A stretch of DNA of 64,000 nucleotides from Bradyrhizobium erythrophlei (GCF_900142985.1 NZ_LT670849.1:6092501-6156500), one strand, 5' to 3'; shown: positions 52,423-61,750, counted from the first letter of the stretch. Translations and numbers: made by a program. The notes: generated by a model not told the origin, from the letters alone.

Positions 52423-53358
52423 TTATGTACTTGTGGTCATTCCCCTCACGAAGTGAGTAGTCGCGGCAGCTTTCACGATTGCGAGTCGCAGTTCTTCCGC
52501 AAATAATTCGGCAACGCGAGAAGGAGGTCGGAACGTCGATCGAAGAAGAGCGACGCGCTGGGGGACCATGGGCCTAAACCGAACAAGGTTACATTGGCTG
52601 TTACGTGCAATCGAATTTGGCCAGGGATCGATAAGCGCGATAGATCGCCCTGAGCATGCCGCGGCGAAGGCGACCCCCGAACTGTTCGCCTCCATAACGA
52701 TACGCATCGCAATGCCTTCGGCTTCGAAACATTCGCGAAGGAGGTGACCTGCGGGTGAACCGATGTCAAGGCCAATCAAGGGTTGCCCGTCTAGGTCTCG
52801 GGGAGTTACGAAATCATATCTCTCAAACGGGTGGCCGAGGGGCACCACTGCCACTATTTCGCTCTCGCCGATGATTTCGACATCGAGGTCGCGATCGGCC
52901 AAAGGCGCATGCGCAAGACCTAGATCGACTTGGTGATGCGTAGTCGCCTTGATGACTTCGGCACGAGATCCTGTGACGACTCTGACAATCGTGTCAGGCG
53001 CCTTTGCGTGCAGCGCGACCGTTGCTTGAACTACGATTGAGGATGCCAATGTCGGGATGACCGCGATTGACAACTGACCGGCCTCTCCGGAGCGGAAGTC
53101 TTCGACACGATCTTCAAAAACCGAAACGTGCGAAAAGAGCCGCGTGGTCTCTTCGTACAGCCGGGCTGCGTCTTCTGTTGGGATCAGTCGACGCCGCTCA
53201 CGCCCGAACAGGGTGAGATTGACGTCCTTCTCTAACTCGACGAGCGCCTTGCTCACGGCAGGCTGAGTGACGCCGAGCTTGATGGAAGCTGTGGTCACGC
53301 TCCGCGTTTCGAATACAACCCTGAAGACTCCAAGCAGCCTTAGATTGATTCTTTTCAT
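52423..53358 (-). CDS. LysR-type regulator, divergent from the M24 gene cluster
   Basis: A 311-residue LysR regulator. The winged helix is LLGVFRVVFETRSVTTASIK, then LGVTQPAVSKALVELEKDV, and the effector domain has GEAGQLSIAVIPTLASSIVV, HHQVDLGLAHAPL, VVPLGHPFE and SSGVAFAAACSGRSIALIDP. It starts 100 bases from the divergent M24 hydrolase gene, so it most likely controls the catabolic cluster, with the pathway substrate or an intermediate as inducer. The effector domain resembles that of OccR/NocR-type regulators of amino-acid-like compounds, a general impression only. Confidence 0.92.
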   Translation of the reverse strand: MKRINLRLLGVFRVVFETRSVTTASIKLGVTQPAVSKALVELEKDVNLTLFGRERRRLIPTEDAARLYEETTRLFSHVSVFEDRVEDFRSGEAGQLSIAVIPTLASSIVVQATVALHAKAPDTIVRVVTGSRAEVIKATTHHQVDLGLAHAPLADRDLDVEIIGESEIVAVVPLGHPFERYDFVTPRDLDGQPLIGLDIGSPAGHLLRECFEAEGIAMRIVMEANSSGVAFAAACSGRSIALIDPWPNSIARNSQCNLVRFRPMVPQRVALLRSTFRPPSRVAELFAEELRLAIVKAAATTHFVRGMTTST

Positions 53359-53458
53359 TACCGTCTGGTTATGGAGTGCGCAGATTTATTCATTAGACAG
53401 AATGTTGATCACAAGCAACCCTTCCATCGACTGCAACAAAGCCGGAAGGGCCTCTGAA

Positions 53459-54631
53459 ATGCTGCTGTTCGAACGGTCGGAATATCTGGCGCGCGTCACT
53501 CGCGTAAAAAAAGCGATGGCCGAGAAAGGCATCGACGTACTGCTCATCGCGTCGCCCGCCAATCAATTCTGGCTAACCGGCTATGACGGCTGGTCCTTTT
53601 ACACGCCTCAGATGGTGGTCGTGAATTCGACCGAGGAAGAGCCACTCTGGATTGGCCGAAAAATGGACTCGGTCGGTGCCAAGTTCACGGCGTTCCTCGC
53701 CGAGAGGAATGTCCTGCCATATCCCGACAACTACGTCGGTTCGTCGGAACTGCACCCGATACAATTTGTCGCAGAGGAACTTCAAAGACGCGGCTGGGAT
53801 CGCGGAAGGGTCGGCGTAGAGACCGATGACTACTACTACACGGCTAAGTGGGACGCCATACTTCGGCACGGTCTTCCGAATTGCGAGTTCGTCGACGCGT
53901 TCCTTTTGGTCAACCGCTGCCGGATGGTGAAGTCCGATCGTGAGTTGGATTATATGAGACAGGCCGGCCGCATCGCGGCCGCGGCACAACAGGCTGCTTT
54001 TGACAAGGCACAACCGGGAGTCCGGCAGTGCGATGTCATGGCCGAATTGTATCGCGTGACCACGGCTGGCTTGCCTGAGTTCGGCGGAACATTCCCGTGC
54101 AAGCCGCCTAACGCGATGGTCGGCGAGTATTGCGCGGCACCGCATTTGTCGTGGACCGATGCCCCGCTGGAAAAAGAAGATCTCTTCTATATCGAGATGG
54201 GCGGCGTCAGGCACCGCTACCACTCGCCTTTGTCCCGCTGCATCTACCTCGGAAAACCGACCGAACGGATGGACTTCGTTGCCAAGGTGATTGCCGAGGG
54301 ATTGAATGCGGTCCTCGAGAAGGTTCGTCCGGGAGTACTTTGCGAGGAATTAGCAGCGGCTTGGAAGGCGGTGATCAGTCGATACGGTATCGAGAAGGAC
54401 AGCCGGATCGGGTACCCCGTCGGGATCGGTTTTCCGCCGACATGGGGCGAACTGACTGCGAGTCTTCGTGCCGGCGATAAAACGGTCATGGAGAAGAACA
54501 TGACATTCCACTGCATCCCCGCGATTTGGATGGAAAAGTACGGGCTCGTCATCTCGGAATCTTTCGCAGTGACCGACAAGGGGGCTGAATGCTTCGCCGA
54601 CTTCCCGCGCGTACTGCTTTCCAAGGCCTGA
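53459..54631 (+). CDS. M24-family hydrolase, metal-independent (creatinase/ectoine-hydrolase type)
   Basis: A 390-residue two-domain pita-bread-fold protein. The N-terminal creatinase-like domain starts MLLFERSEYLARVTRVKKAM, includes SPANQFWLTGYDGWSFYTPQ and GRKMDSVGAKF; the C-terminal M24 domain follows. Of the five metal ligands of methionyl or proline aminopeptidases, the two aspartates are replaced: E246 (YIEMGGVRHRY) and P257 (YHSPLSRC). H229 (AAPHLSWTD) and a late Glu (ISESFAVTD) remain. Metal-free members such as creatinase and ectoine hydrolase (DoeA/EutD) hydrolyse C-N bonds in small cyclic or guanidino compounds. I chose the ATG at 53459 over 53402 because GGAAGGG lies upstream and homology starts there. 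Confidence 0.88.
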   Translation: MLLFERSEYLARVTRVKKAMAEKGIDVLLIASPANQFWLTGYDGWSFYTPQMVVVNSTEEEPLWIGRKMDSVGAKFTAFLAERNVLPYPDNYVGSSELHPIQFVAEELQRRGWDRGRVGVETDDYYYTAKWDAILRHGLPNCEFVDAFLLVNRCRMVKSDRELDYMRQAGRIAAAAQQAAFDKAQPGVRQCDVMAELYRVTTAGLPEFGGTFPCKPPNAMVGEYCAAPHLSWTDAPLEKEDLFYIEMGGVRHRYHSPLSRCIYLGKPTERMDFVAKVIAEGLNAVLEKVRPGVLCEELAAAWKAVISRYGIEKDSRIGYPVGIGFPPTWGELTASLRAGDKTVMEKNMTFHCIPAIWMEKYGLVISESFAVTDKGAECFADFPRVLLSKA

Positions 54632-54638
54632 GAGAGAC

Positions 54639-55400
54639 GTGAGACAAGGTGTACTCACCGGAGGCCATAATCTTTATGGCCACAGAGTAGGGATCCTGAT
54701 GATCGAGGGACGCTTTCCTCGACCATCGGGCGCAATCGGAAATGCGTCTTCTTTTCCGTTTCCTGTGATGCATCACATTGTGAAAGGCTTCTCGGGAAGC
54801 CGGACAGTGCGAGACCTTGGCTCCCTTGATCCGACGACCAAGGAATTCCAGGATGCGGTCCAACCCTGGGTGGATGGCGCACGCTATCTCGAAGGCCAGG
54901 GTTGTCGCGCGATAACGACGTCTTGTGGGTTCGCTGCACTATTTCAACGTCACCTGCTTGAGGCCGTCGATATTCCGGTCTTTGCCTCCTCTTTGATGCT
55001 GGTGCCGTTTATTTCCGCTACTCTTCAAAGGAACAAGCGCGTAGGGGTGATCACGGCGGAAGCAAGCAGTCTGTCTTCTCGCCACCTTGAAGCCGTGTCT
55101 ATTGATCCCTCTGCGGTCTACGTTGTCGGAATGGAAGGATGCTCGGAATTCTCAGCAACGGCTTGGGAGGACCGAACGACACTTGATTTTCCCGCTGCGG
55201 AGAACGAGGCCCTGGAAGTGGCAAAACGACTGGTTGCTGGGCGACCGGATATCGGTGCCATTCTACTGGAGTGCTCTCTGTTGCCTCCCTATGCCGCGGC
55301 GATTCAGGCCGAGATTGGGCTGCCGGTGTTCGATTTCACGCACATGGTTACCTTGGTCCACAGCGCCTGTGCGCGCACGTATTTCTCGGGCCTGTTGTAA
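54639..55400 (+). CDS. aspartate/glutamate-racemase superfamily protein
   Basis: A 253-residue protein of the Asp/Glu racemase-like superfamily, which includes hydantoin racemases, maleate isomerase and arylmalonate decarboxylase. It begins VLTGGHNLYGHRVGILMIEG and FPRPSGAIGNASSFPFPV, a pattern of an uncharacterised subgroup. Both active-site cysteines are present, in ITTSCGFAALFQ and LLECSLLPPY, so a two-base racemase or isomerase mechanism is possible. The start is GTG at 54639, eight bases after the M24 stop, so the two are coupled in one operon. In Sinorhizobium eut gene clusters a superfamily member (EutA) stands next to EutD (M24), a parallel to this pair. Confidence 0.85.
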   Translation: MRQGVLTGGHNLYGHRVGILMIEGRFPRPSGAIGNASSFPFPVMHHIVKGFSGSRTVRDLGSLDPTTKEFQDAVQPWVDGARYLEGQGCRAITTSCGFAALFQRHLLEAVDIPVFASSLMLVPFISATLQRNKRVGVITAEASSLSSRHLEAVSIDPSAVYVVGMEGCSEFSATAWEDRTTLDFPAAENEALEVAKRLVAGRPDIGAILLECSLLPPYAAAIQAEIGLPVFDFTHMVTLVHSACARTYFSGLL

Positions 55401-56176
55401 TGTTGAGCCGATTGTCCTCCGTGCTGTATCCGCTGAGCACATTGGTTGCCGTCGTTGCGCTCTGGTATGCCGCAGTAAAGATCTTCCATGTTCCTCCGTA
55501 TCTGCTTCCGCTGCCCGGAGATGTCCTTCGTCGGCTCCAGGAAGATGCGTGGTTCCTGCTCGGTCATAGTTGGGCGACGGTTTACGTCACTCTAGGCGGG
55601 TTTTTTCTGTCGATCATTGTCGGCGTGCCGCTTGCAATTCTGCTCGTTGCTTCACGAACTTTGGAGCGGGCGATCATGCCGTGGTTGGTGTTGAGCCAGA
55701 CTTTTCCCAAGGTTGCTCTGGCTCCCTTGATCGTTGTGTGGTTTGGGTTGGGGCTTGGGCCTAAGTTGGTAGTCACCTTCCTGGTGGCTTTTTTTCCAAT
55801 TCTCGTTTCGACCATCGTTGGTCTTCGTAGCATCGAGCGTGACATGCTGGAACTCGCGAACTCGACGCGCGCTACCACGTTACAGACCTTTTTCTATTTT
55901 CGCCTGCCGACTGCGCTGCCGAATATCTTCGCGGGCATGAAGGTCTCCGTTGCCTTTGCCGTTGTTGGTGCCGTTATTGCCGAATGGGTCGGCGCCAATC
56001 AGGGGCTTGGCTACTTGCTGCTGCAAGCGAATGCCAATCTCGATACCAGCCTGCTCTTCGCTGTCCTGGTGATATTGCTCGTCATAGGCGTTTTTCTTTA
56101 CTACGCCGTCGAATTTGTCGAACGACTTGTCATACCTTGGCACAGCACCATTCGTCTGCAGAACGTTACGACCTAA
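55400..56176 (+). CDS. ABC transporter permease (SsuC/TauC type)
   Basis: A 258-residue inner-membrane permease with about six hydrophobic segments and the binding-protein-dependent loop near the middle: LANSTRATTLQTFFYFRLPT followed by ALPNIFAGMKVSV. The EWVGANQGLGYLLLQA segment is typical of the SsuC/TauC/nitrate group. The start overlaps the stop of the racemase-like gene (TAATG), which decides it. It belongs to a complete importer with the binding protein and ATPase that follow. These transporters carry small organosulfur, nitrogen and pyrimidine-like compounds. Confidence 0.93.
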   Translation: MLSRLSSVLYPLSTLVAVVALWYAAVKIFHVPPYLLPLPGDVLRRLQEDAWFLLGHSWATVYVTLGGFFLSIIVGVPLAILLVASRTLERAIMPWLVLSQTFPKVALAPLIVVWFGLGLGPKLVVTFLVAFFPILVSTIVGLRSIERDMLELANSTRATTLQTFFYFRLPTALPNIFAGMKVSVAFAVVGAVIAEWVGANQGLGYLLLQANANLDTSLLFAVLVILLVIGVFLYYAVEFVERLVIPWHSTIRLQNVTT

Positions 56177-56204
56177 GTTTAAACCGGCAACCGAGGAGAG
56201 AGTG

Positions 56205-57197
56205 ATGGCCAAAATATCAAGGCGAAGTGTGTTGCTCGGAACAGCAGCAACTGGGCTCATGGCGCCGTTCGTCACCTCGGCGCGCGCGGCAACCCCGATC
56301 AGCTTCAGGCTTGACTGGTCGATCTACGGTTCGCACGCGCCGTTCTTCCTGGCGCTGCAAGAGAAGATGTACGAAAAAGCCGGCCTGGATGTCAGTATTG
56401 GCGAGGGGCAGGGATCCGCCACGGTAGCCAAGATCGTGGGGCAGGGTAACGATCCCATCGGCTTTGTCGACTTTACCAGCACGATCAGGGCCATCGAGCA
56501 GGGGGTGCCGCTAATGGCGATCGGAAGGGTGATCTCCGATGTCATGTGTGTGATCAGTCACGCCGATGCGCCCGTCAACAAGCCGAATGAGCTCGAAGGC
56601 AAGGTCGTTGCTTACGCACCATCCGAAAGTACCGGGCAAATGCTTGCCGCGCTGCTTCAGCGAGCGAACGTCGATGCGACCAAGATCAGCGTCTTGAATC
56701 CGGCAACAGCCGCGAAGAATGCGATGTTTCTCCAGAAGCGGGCGGATGCAATCCCCGCAAACGTCAACGTTCAGGTAGCTCAACTTGAGGAGCAGGGCGC
56801 GAAACTGCACTACTTCCTGTTCAGCGACTTCGGCGTGGAGATGATGAACAATGGACTCGTGGCCAATGCCGACTGGTTGAAGAAGAATCGTGAGGCGGCG
56901 AAGGCCTTTGTCCGCGTCTCGCTAGACGCATTCGCGGCAGCCAAAGCCGATCCGGGAAAAGCAATTGACGTTCTGATCAAGCAATTGCCGCAGCAGGCAC
57001 GGAACAAGAATGTACTTCGCCGGCAATTGGACCTGACGTTCCCGTCGCTGGAAACAAGCGCAACAAAGGGGAAGCCGCTCGGTTATATGGCTGAAGAAGA
57101 TTGGCGCGCGACGCAGGATCTGCTCGTCAAGTATGGCGGGCTGCCGAAGGCGGTCGATCTCAACAAGCTCTACAGCAATGAGTTTGCGGAAGCCTGA
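56205..57197 (+). CDS. ABC transporter substrate-binding protein (NMT1/SsuA-like)
   Basis: A 330-residue periplasmic binding protein with a Tat-type signal (MAKISRRSVLLGTAATGLMA, then PFVTSARA). NMT1/SsuA-family features are SFRLDWSIYGSHAPFFLALQ, GQGNDPIGFVDFTSTIRAIE and VAYAPSESTGQMLAALLQRA. This is the lineage that includes thiamine-precursor, taurine, nitrate and formylaminopyrimidine binders, so a cyclic or amino-containing nitrogen compound is plausible. GAGGAGAGAGTG precedes the ATG. It lies between the permease and ATPase genes of the same importer. Confidence 0.92.
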   Translation: MAKISRRSVLLGTAATGLMAPFVTSARAATPISFRLDWSIYGSHAPFFLALQEKMYEKAGLDVSIGEGQGSATVAKIVGQGNDPIGFVDFTSTIRAIEQGVPLMAIGRVISDVMCVISHADAPVNKPNELEGKVVAYAPSESTGQMLAALLQRANVDATKISVLNPATAAKNAMFLQKRADAIPANVNVQVAQLEEQGAKLHYFLFSDFGVEMMNNGLVANADWLKKNREAAKAFVRVSLDAFAAAKADPGKAIDVLIKQLPQQARNKNVLRRQLDLTFPSLETSATKGKPLGYMAEEDWRATQDLLVKYGGLPKAVDLNKLYSNEFAEA

Positions 57198-57202
57198 GCG
57201 CC

Positions 57203-57967
57203 ATGGCCGAGCCGATCGCGATACGGGGCGTCTCGAAAAACTTCCAGACCGGCAAGACAAGCTTGATGGCTCTCAAAGACATCGAGCTGGACGTCGCGGC
57301 AGGCGAGTTCGTCGCAATCGTGGGGGCTTCGGGATGCGGAAAGTCGACGCTTCTGCGCTTGATCGGGGGTCTGTTGGCGCCGTCGCAGGGAGAGATTCGG
57401 ATTGGTGATAAGGCCGTAACCGAGCCTAACCCGGGTATCGGAATCGTCTTTCAGACGCCCGTGCTGCTTCCCTGGCGTACGGTTCGGGAAAACGTGCGGC
57501 TACCCCTGGATATTCAAAGGACGGCTCGAGACCCGCAGCGCATCGGCGCACTGCTGGAGCTTGTGGGGCTTCGAGGTTTCGAGAGCAGCAGTCCGTTTGA
57601 GCTATCTGGAGGAATGCAACAGCGGGTTGCCTTGTGCCGGGCTCTGGTTACCGATCCATCTCTTTTGCTCATGGACGAGCCGTTCGGCGCGCTTGACGCA
57701 TTGACACGAGAACAGATGAACCTCGAATTGCAGCGCGTCTGGATGGATACGGGAAAGACTGTCGTCCTGATTACGCACAGCATCACGGAGGCGGTGATGC
57801 TTGCAGACCGGGTCGTGGTCATGACGCCGCGTCCAGGACGAATCCAGGAAATCATTTCAGTTGAGATGCCGCGGCCACGCGACTTTTCCTCACTACGAGA
57901 TCCCGCCTTTCACAGCGCCTGCGAGCGCATTCGAACACTGATGAATGCTTCAGGGATCGTGGAGTAG
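57203..57967 (+). CDS. ABC transporter ATP-binding protein (SsuB/TauB type)
   Basis: A 254-residue ATPase with Walker A GASGCGKST, the Q-loop VFQTPVLLPWRTV, signature LSGGMQQRVALCRAL, Walker B LLLMDEPFGALDALT and the switch His in VVLITHSITEAVML. The FELSGG-to-DEPFGALD layout and the C-terminal VEMPRPRDFSSLRDP segment are typical of the SsuB/TauB/NrtD group. It starts 5 bases after the binding-protein stop and completes the importer of this operon. Confidence 0.94.
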   Translation: MAEPIAIRGVSKNFQTGKTSLMALKDIELDVAAGEFVAIVGASGCGKSTLLRLIGGLLAPSQGEIRIGDKAVTEPNPGIGIVFQTPVLLPWRTVRENVRLPLDIQRTARDPQRIGALLELVGLRGFESSSPFELSGGMQQRVALCRALVTDPSLLLMDEPFGALDALTREQMNLELQRVWMDTGKTVVLITHSITEAVMLADRVVVMTPRPGRIQEIISVEMPRPRDFSSLRDPAFHSACERIRTLMNASGIVE

Positions 57968-57974
57968 CCGACCT

Positions 57975-59564
57975 TTGACCAGCTCTTTCGATGGCGTTGC
58001 CTTCAAGTCGCATCGCCCCGTCATAATGAGCGAGCGTGGAATGGTGGTCGCCGGCCACCCGCTCGCTTCGGCAGCTGGCGCTGCAATGCTGCGCAGAGGC
58101 GGAAACGCCATGGATGCGGCAGTCGCCGCGGCCGCTACGCTCGCTATCGCAATTCCGTTCATGAATGGTCTCGGGGGTGACGCGATTGCACTCCACGCTA
58201 CCGTGAGCGGCGATGTTACTGCCATTAATGGATCAGGACGCACGCCGCGATCGATTTCGGTGGAAGGCCTGCGAAAGCGAGGTCTCACCTCGATGCCGCA
58301 ACGCGGGCCGGTCCCGGTCACCGTGCCTGGGGTCGTTGCCGCGTGGGGCGAGGCCCTCGAGCGGTTCGGTAGCCATTCCTTGGCGGAAGTTTTGCAAGCT
58401 GCGATCGCACTTGCTGAAAACGGCGTCGCCCTGGATGCCTCGGCGATCGGCTTTTTTAACGGAGCCGAATACGCCGAGCTTGTCCAAGAATTCCCTGCAC
58501 TGGGTGTCCATTATGGACCCGCCGGAGGCCGGCCCCTGGGAGAAATTCTAAAACAGCCTGCGGCCGCTCGAACTATGCGAACGATCGCGGAACGAGGGTG
58601 GCGCGAGTTCTATTCCGGCGCGCTTGCTTCTGACTGGCTCGCCGCGGCGCGCGGGCAGGGTGTCTTGATTGAAGAGCAGGACCTCATCGAACACGCGACA
58701 TCGTTTGAAAGGGCATTGTCGACCGATTGGCGCGGCCGGCAAGTTCACGTCGCGCCGCCGAATTCGCAAGGATTGGCCTTGTTGGCGATGCTCAGGTTGG
58801 CCGAAGTGAGGCCGGCTCCTCCGCCCAGCGATGGATCCGATCCTCTGATTGATCCGCTGGCTTATCTCGCCCGAAAGAACCAGGCATTCGCGATGCGCGA
58901 TGCCTACTGTGCTGATCCACGCAGGGTTACATTGCCCGATGACATCTTCTCGACCAGTCGCCTCAAGGCGCTGGCTTTGCATAACGGACCGACCATGAGT
59001 CGGTCAGGCGGCGGCGATACCTCAACGCTTGTCGTGATCGATGCAAACGGCAATGCTGTGTCCTGGGTGCAGTCTTTGTTCGAGTCGTTCGGCTCGGGCA
59101 TCGTCTGCCCTGACCAAGGGATGGTCTTGCATAACCGGGCCATGCTCGAACGTCTTGATGAGGACCCGGTACGTGGAATGCTTGGCGGTTTCCGGCCATT
59201 CCATACGTTGTGTCCGGCACTCATGATCGGCGACGCAGGCGTTGAGCTTGCGATTGCGACGCCTGGAGATCACGGTCAGCCGCAGTCGATCTTTCAGGTC
59301 GTCCGTCGTAATTTCGAGCAAGGTCTCGACATCCAAGCGGCAATCGAATGGCCGCGGCTGCGCCACGATGATGGGGAGGAAGTCATGCTCGAGCAGCGCT
59401 GCCCCTCTTCCTGGGACGGATACTTAGGCAAGCAGGGCTGGAGGGTCAGGCGCGTCGATAGCTGGTCGCGGTTGATGGGCGGCGTGAACGCAATACGAAG
59501 GAGCGAAGGTCTGTTGATGGGCGGCGCCGATCCGCGCCGTTCGTCGTACGCAATAGCAGAATAG
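57975..59564 (+). CDS. gamma-glutamyltransferase-family enzyme
   Basis: A 529-residue Ntn-hydrolase of the gamma-glutamyltranspeptidase family, made as a proenzyme that cuts itself before Thr349 (GGGDTSTLVVID), which becomes the nucleophile. Other features are MVVAGHPLASAAGAAMLRRG, GGNAMDAAVAAAATLAIAIP, VPGVVAAWGEALERFG and GGFRPFHTLCPALMIG. No signal peptide is visible, unlike classical periplasmic enzymes, so it may work in the cytoplasm on an imported substrate. It starts with TTG about eight bases after the ATPase gene, with GGAG upstream. Relatives include cephalosporin acylase and gamma-glutamyl amide hydrolases; the amide bond cleaved here is unknown. Confidence 0.9.
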   Translation: MTSSFDGVAFKSHRPVIMSERGMVVAGHPLASAAGAAMLRRGGNAMDAAVAAAATLAIAIPFMNGLGGDAIALHATVSGDVTAINGSGRTPRSISVEGLRKRGLTSMPQRGPVPVTVPGVVAAWGEALERFGSHSLAEVLQAAIALAENGVALDASAIGFFNGAEYAELVQEFPALGVHYGPAGGRPLGEILKQPAAARTMRTIAERGWREFYSGALASDWLAAARGQGVLIEEQDLIEHATSFERALSTDWRGRQVHVAPPNSQGLALLAMLRLAEVRPAPPPSDGSDPLIDPLAYLARKNQAFAMRDAYCADPRRVTLPDDIFSTSRLKALALHNGPTMSRSGGGDTSTLVVIDANGNAVSWVQSLFESFGSGIVCPDQGMVLHNRAMLERLDEDPVRGMLGGFRPFHTLCPALMIGDAGVELAIATPGDHGQPQSIFQVVRRNFEQGLDIQAAIEWPRLRHDDGEEVMLEQRCPSSWDGYLGKQGWRVRRVDSWSRLMGGVNAIRRSEGLLMGGADPRRSSYAIAE

Positions 59565-59632
59565 TCCGACTTGCGACGTGTCCGGTCCCGCCCGACCTCA
59601 ATGCAGAGATTTAAAGCCAAACTCCGAGTGCG

Positions 59633-60112
59633 CTACTCATCGGGCGGGGTCTCGACCGGCACGGCGAAACTGGCTTTCACGCGATCCATCACGACAAGCG
59701 TCTTGAAGCCCTTGATGTCCGGATTTTCGTAGAAGAAGCGCCGCGTGAACCGTTCGTATTCCTCCATGCTCTGTGCGGTGATGTAGAGCACGAAATCCGC
59801 GTCGCCGGTTACGTAGAAGCCGTTGACTACTTCCGGTGTCGATTTGATCGCTTGTTTGAACCTGTCAATTATATCGGTGCGCTCGCGCTCGAGTGTCGCC
59901 AGCACTAGCATCTGTATCGGTCGCCCGACCGCCTTTGCCGAAATGATCGATACGTCTGCTTCGATGATGCCTTCCGATCGCAGGCGTTTCAGCCGCCGCT
60001 GACAAGCAGTCGCAGAGATTCCGGCCAGTTCCCCAATCGCGTCTGCCGTCAGGCGGTTGTTCTTCTGAACGATCTCAAGGATGCGTGCATCAATCCGATC
60101 GTAGACCTTCAT
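59633..60112 (-). CDS. Lrp/AsnC-family transcriptional regulator
   Basis: A 159-residue regulator with an N-terminal helix-turn-helix (DARILEIVQKNNRLTADAIG, then ISATACQRRLKRLRSEGIIE) and a C-terminal RAM ligand-binding domain (VVNGFYVTGDADFVLYITA). It reads away from the aldehyde dehydrogenase gene, with a 159-base spacer that can hold a shared operator. AsnC proteins sense amino acids, and ectoine clusters carry one (DoeX/AsnC), so it fits control of the second half of this cluster. Confidence 0.93.
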   Translation of the reverse strand: MKVYDRIDARILEIVQKNNRLTADAIGELAGISATACQRRLKRLRSEGIIEADVSIISAKAVGRPIQMLVLATLERERTDIIDRFKQAIKSTPEVVNGFYVTGDADFVLYITAQSMEEYERFTRRFFYENPDIKGFKTLVVMDRVKASFAVPVETPPDE

Positions 60113-60271
60113 ATTGAAACCTCAGCGCTCTCGGTGGATTTCATCACAAAACAGATCTGTATCGCAGAAAAACATCGCTGATCTGGTAGAAATCCGTGAA
60201 AAACAGCGTGGAAGCATCAGTATCCTACCCATTCGGTCGGTTTCAACCGGGTTCGGCGGGGAGTCCCAGCA

Positions 60272-61750
60272 TTGATCGGACTTGCAAAACAACATCTGAA
60301 CGGATTGCAACGGCGCGACTTCACGATTGGTGATGCGCTGGTCGATGGAGATTGGGTCTCTGGAGATGGAAGGGAATCTATCATCGACCCCGCGACCGGC
60401 GACGCCTTCGCGGACTGTGCCGCGTGTCACGCGGATGATGTTCGTGTCGCGATCGACGCGGCCGAGCGAGCGTTCCAGGTGTGGCGAGAGTTCTTGCCAG
60501 CGGAGCGAGCGACCATCTTGCGCGCGTGGGCCACGTTGGTGCGCCAACGCGCTGACGAAATCGCAGTGCTTGTGACCTGCGAGCAAGGCAAACCGCTTGC
60601 CGAAGCGCGATCGGAGATCGAGTACGGCGCGGGCTTTCTGGACTGGTTTGCGGCGGAGGGTGAACGGGCTTACGGCGAGACGATCCCGAGCCATAAGCGC
60701 GAGAGTTTGCTTCACGTCCGCATGCAGCCAATTGGTATCGTTGCGGCCATCACACCGTGGAATTTTCCCGTGGCGATGATTACCAGAAAGGCGGGAGCGG
60801 CGCTTGCCGCTGGTTGTTCCGTGATCGTGAAGCCCGCGCCCGAGACCCCGCTTTCGGCCCTGGCCTTGGCTCGTTTGGCGGTAGAGGCCGGTATGCCCCG
60901 CGCCGTATTGCAGGTCGTTACCGGTGATCCCGTTGCGCTCGCTGGGCCATTATTAGCCGACCAGCGCGTACGTGCAGTCTCGTTCACCGGTTCGACCCAG
61001 GTGGGCAAGGTGCTGATCGGGCAAACCGCCGAGACGGTCAAGAAGATCTCGCTCGAGCTTGGCGGGCATGCTCCGTTCTTGATCTTTGATGATGCCGACG
61101 TCGAAAAGGCAGTACAGGGAGCCATGGCGGCGAAATTCGCGACCGCTGGCCAGGATTGTTTGGCGGCTAACAGAATCTACGTGCAGCGTCGAATCTACGC
61201 TCGCTTCGTCGAGGCTTTCGCGGCGTCGATGTCAGATCTCAGGACGGGCCACGGTCTCGACCCCATAACCGACGTCGGGCCGATGACGAAGCGGTCTGTC
61301 GCTGACAAGTGCCGCGCCCACATCGATGATGCGCTGGCCAAGGGAGCGCGCTTGGTAATTGGCAAGCGAAGTTCGAACTTGGGTGAGAATTACGTCACTC
61401 CAACGTTGTTGGTCGACGCTAACGATCGGATGTTGATCGCCCAGGAGGAAACGTTCGGGCCGGTTGCGGCGGTACTACCGTTCGACAGTGAGCAAGAGGT
61501 GCTGGTGAGAGCCAACGCGTCTGAGATGGGGCTTGCCAGTTACCTTTACACGAACGACTTGAGGCGCGCGCTGCGTCTATCCGAGCGACTCGAGTACGGG
61601 ATGGTCGGTGTCAACACCCCATCTTTCACCGGTGCGCCCGTTCCCTTTGGTGGATGGAAACAATCGGGACTTGGCCGCGAAGGATCGCGTCACGGTCTCG
61701 CGGAGTTTACGAACCTGAAATACGTCTGCTTCGGCGACTTGGCGGCTTAG
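60272..61750 (+). CDS. NAD(P)-dependent aldehyde dehydrogenase (succinate-semialdehyde type)
   Basis: A 492-residue aldehyde dehydrogenase most like the GabD succinate-semialdehyde group: LQRRDFTIGDALVDGDWV at the start, ITPWNFPVAMITRKAGAALA, VSFTGSTQVGKVL, the general base Glu262 (LELGGHAPFL) and the nucleophile Cys296 (AGQDCLAANR), 34 residues apart as usual. Substrate-site residues at the GAPVPFGGWKQSGLGREGS end are also GabD-like. The start is TTG at 60272 with GGGGAG eight bases upstream. It sits 12 bases before the class III aminotransferase gene, so it should oxidise the semialdehyde that enzyme makes. Confidence 0.93.
   Translation: MIGLAKQHLNGLQRRDFTIGDALVDGDWVSGDGRESIIDPATGDAFADCAACHADDVRVAIDAAERAFQVWREFLPAERATILRAWATLVRQRADEIAVLVTCEQGKPLAEARSEIEYGAGFLDWFAAEGERAYGETIPSHKRESLLHVRMQPIGIVAAITPWNFPVAMITRKAGAALAAGCSVIVKPAPETPLSALALARLAVEAGMPRAVLQVVTGDPVALAGPLLADQRVRAVSFTGSTQVGKVLIGQTAETVKKISLELGGHAPFLIFDDADVEKAVQGAMAAKFATAGQDCLAANRIYVQRRIYARFVEAFAASMSDLRTGHGLDPITDVGPMTKRSVADKCRAHIDDALAKGARLVIGKRSSNLGENYVTPTLLVDANDRMLIAQEETFGPVAAVLPFDSEQEVLVRANASEMGLASYLYTNDLRRALRLSERLEYGMVGVNTPSFTGAPVPFGGWKQSGLGREGSRHGLAEFTNLKYVCFGDLAA

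Noticed and set aside
53267..53458. Upstream extension of the M24 gene
   Set aside because: It overlaps the divergent LysR gene start and lacks homology; the ATG at 53459 is better.
55271..55399. Longer N-terminus for the ABC permease
   Set aside because: It overlaps the racemase-like gene in another frame; the TAATG overlap at 55398-55402 gives the true start.
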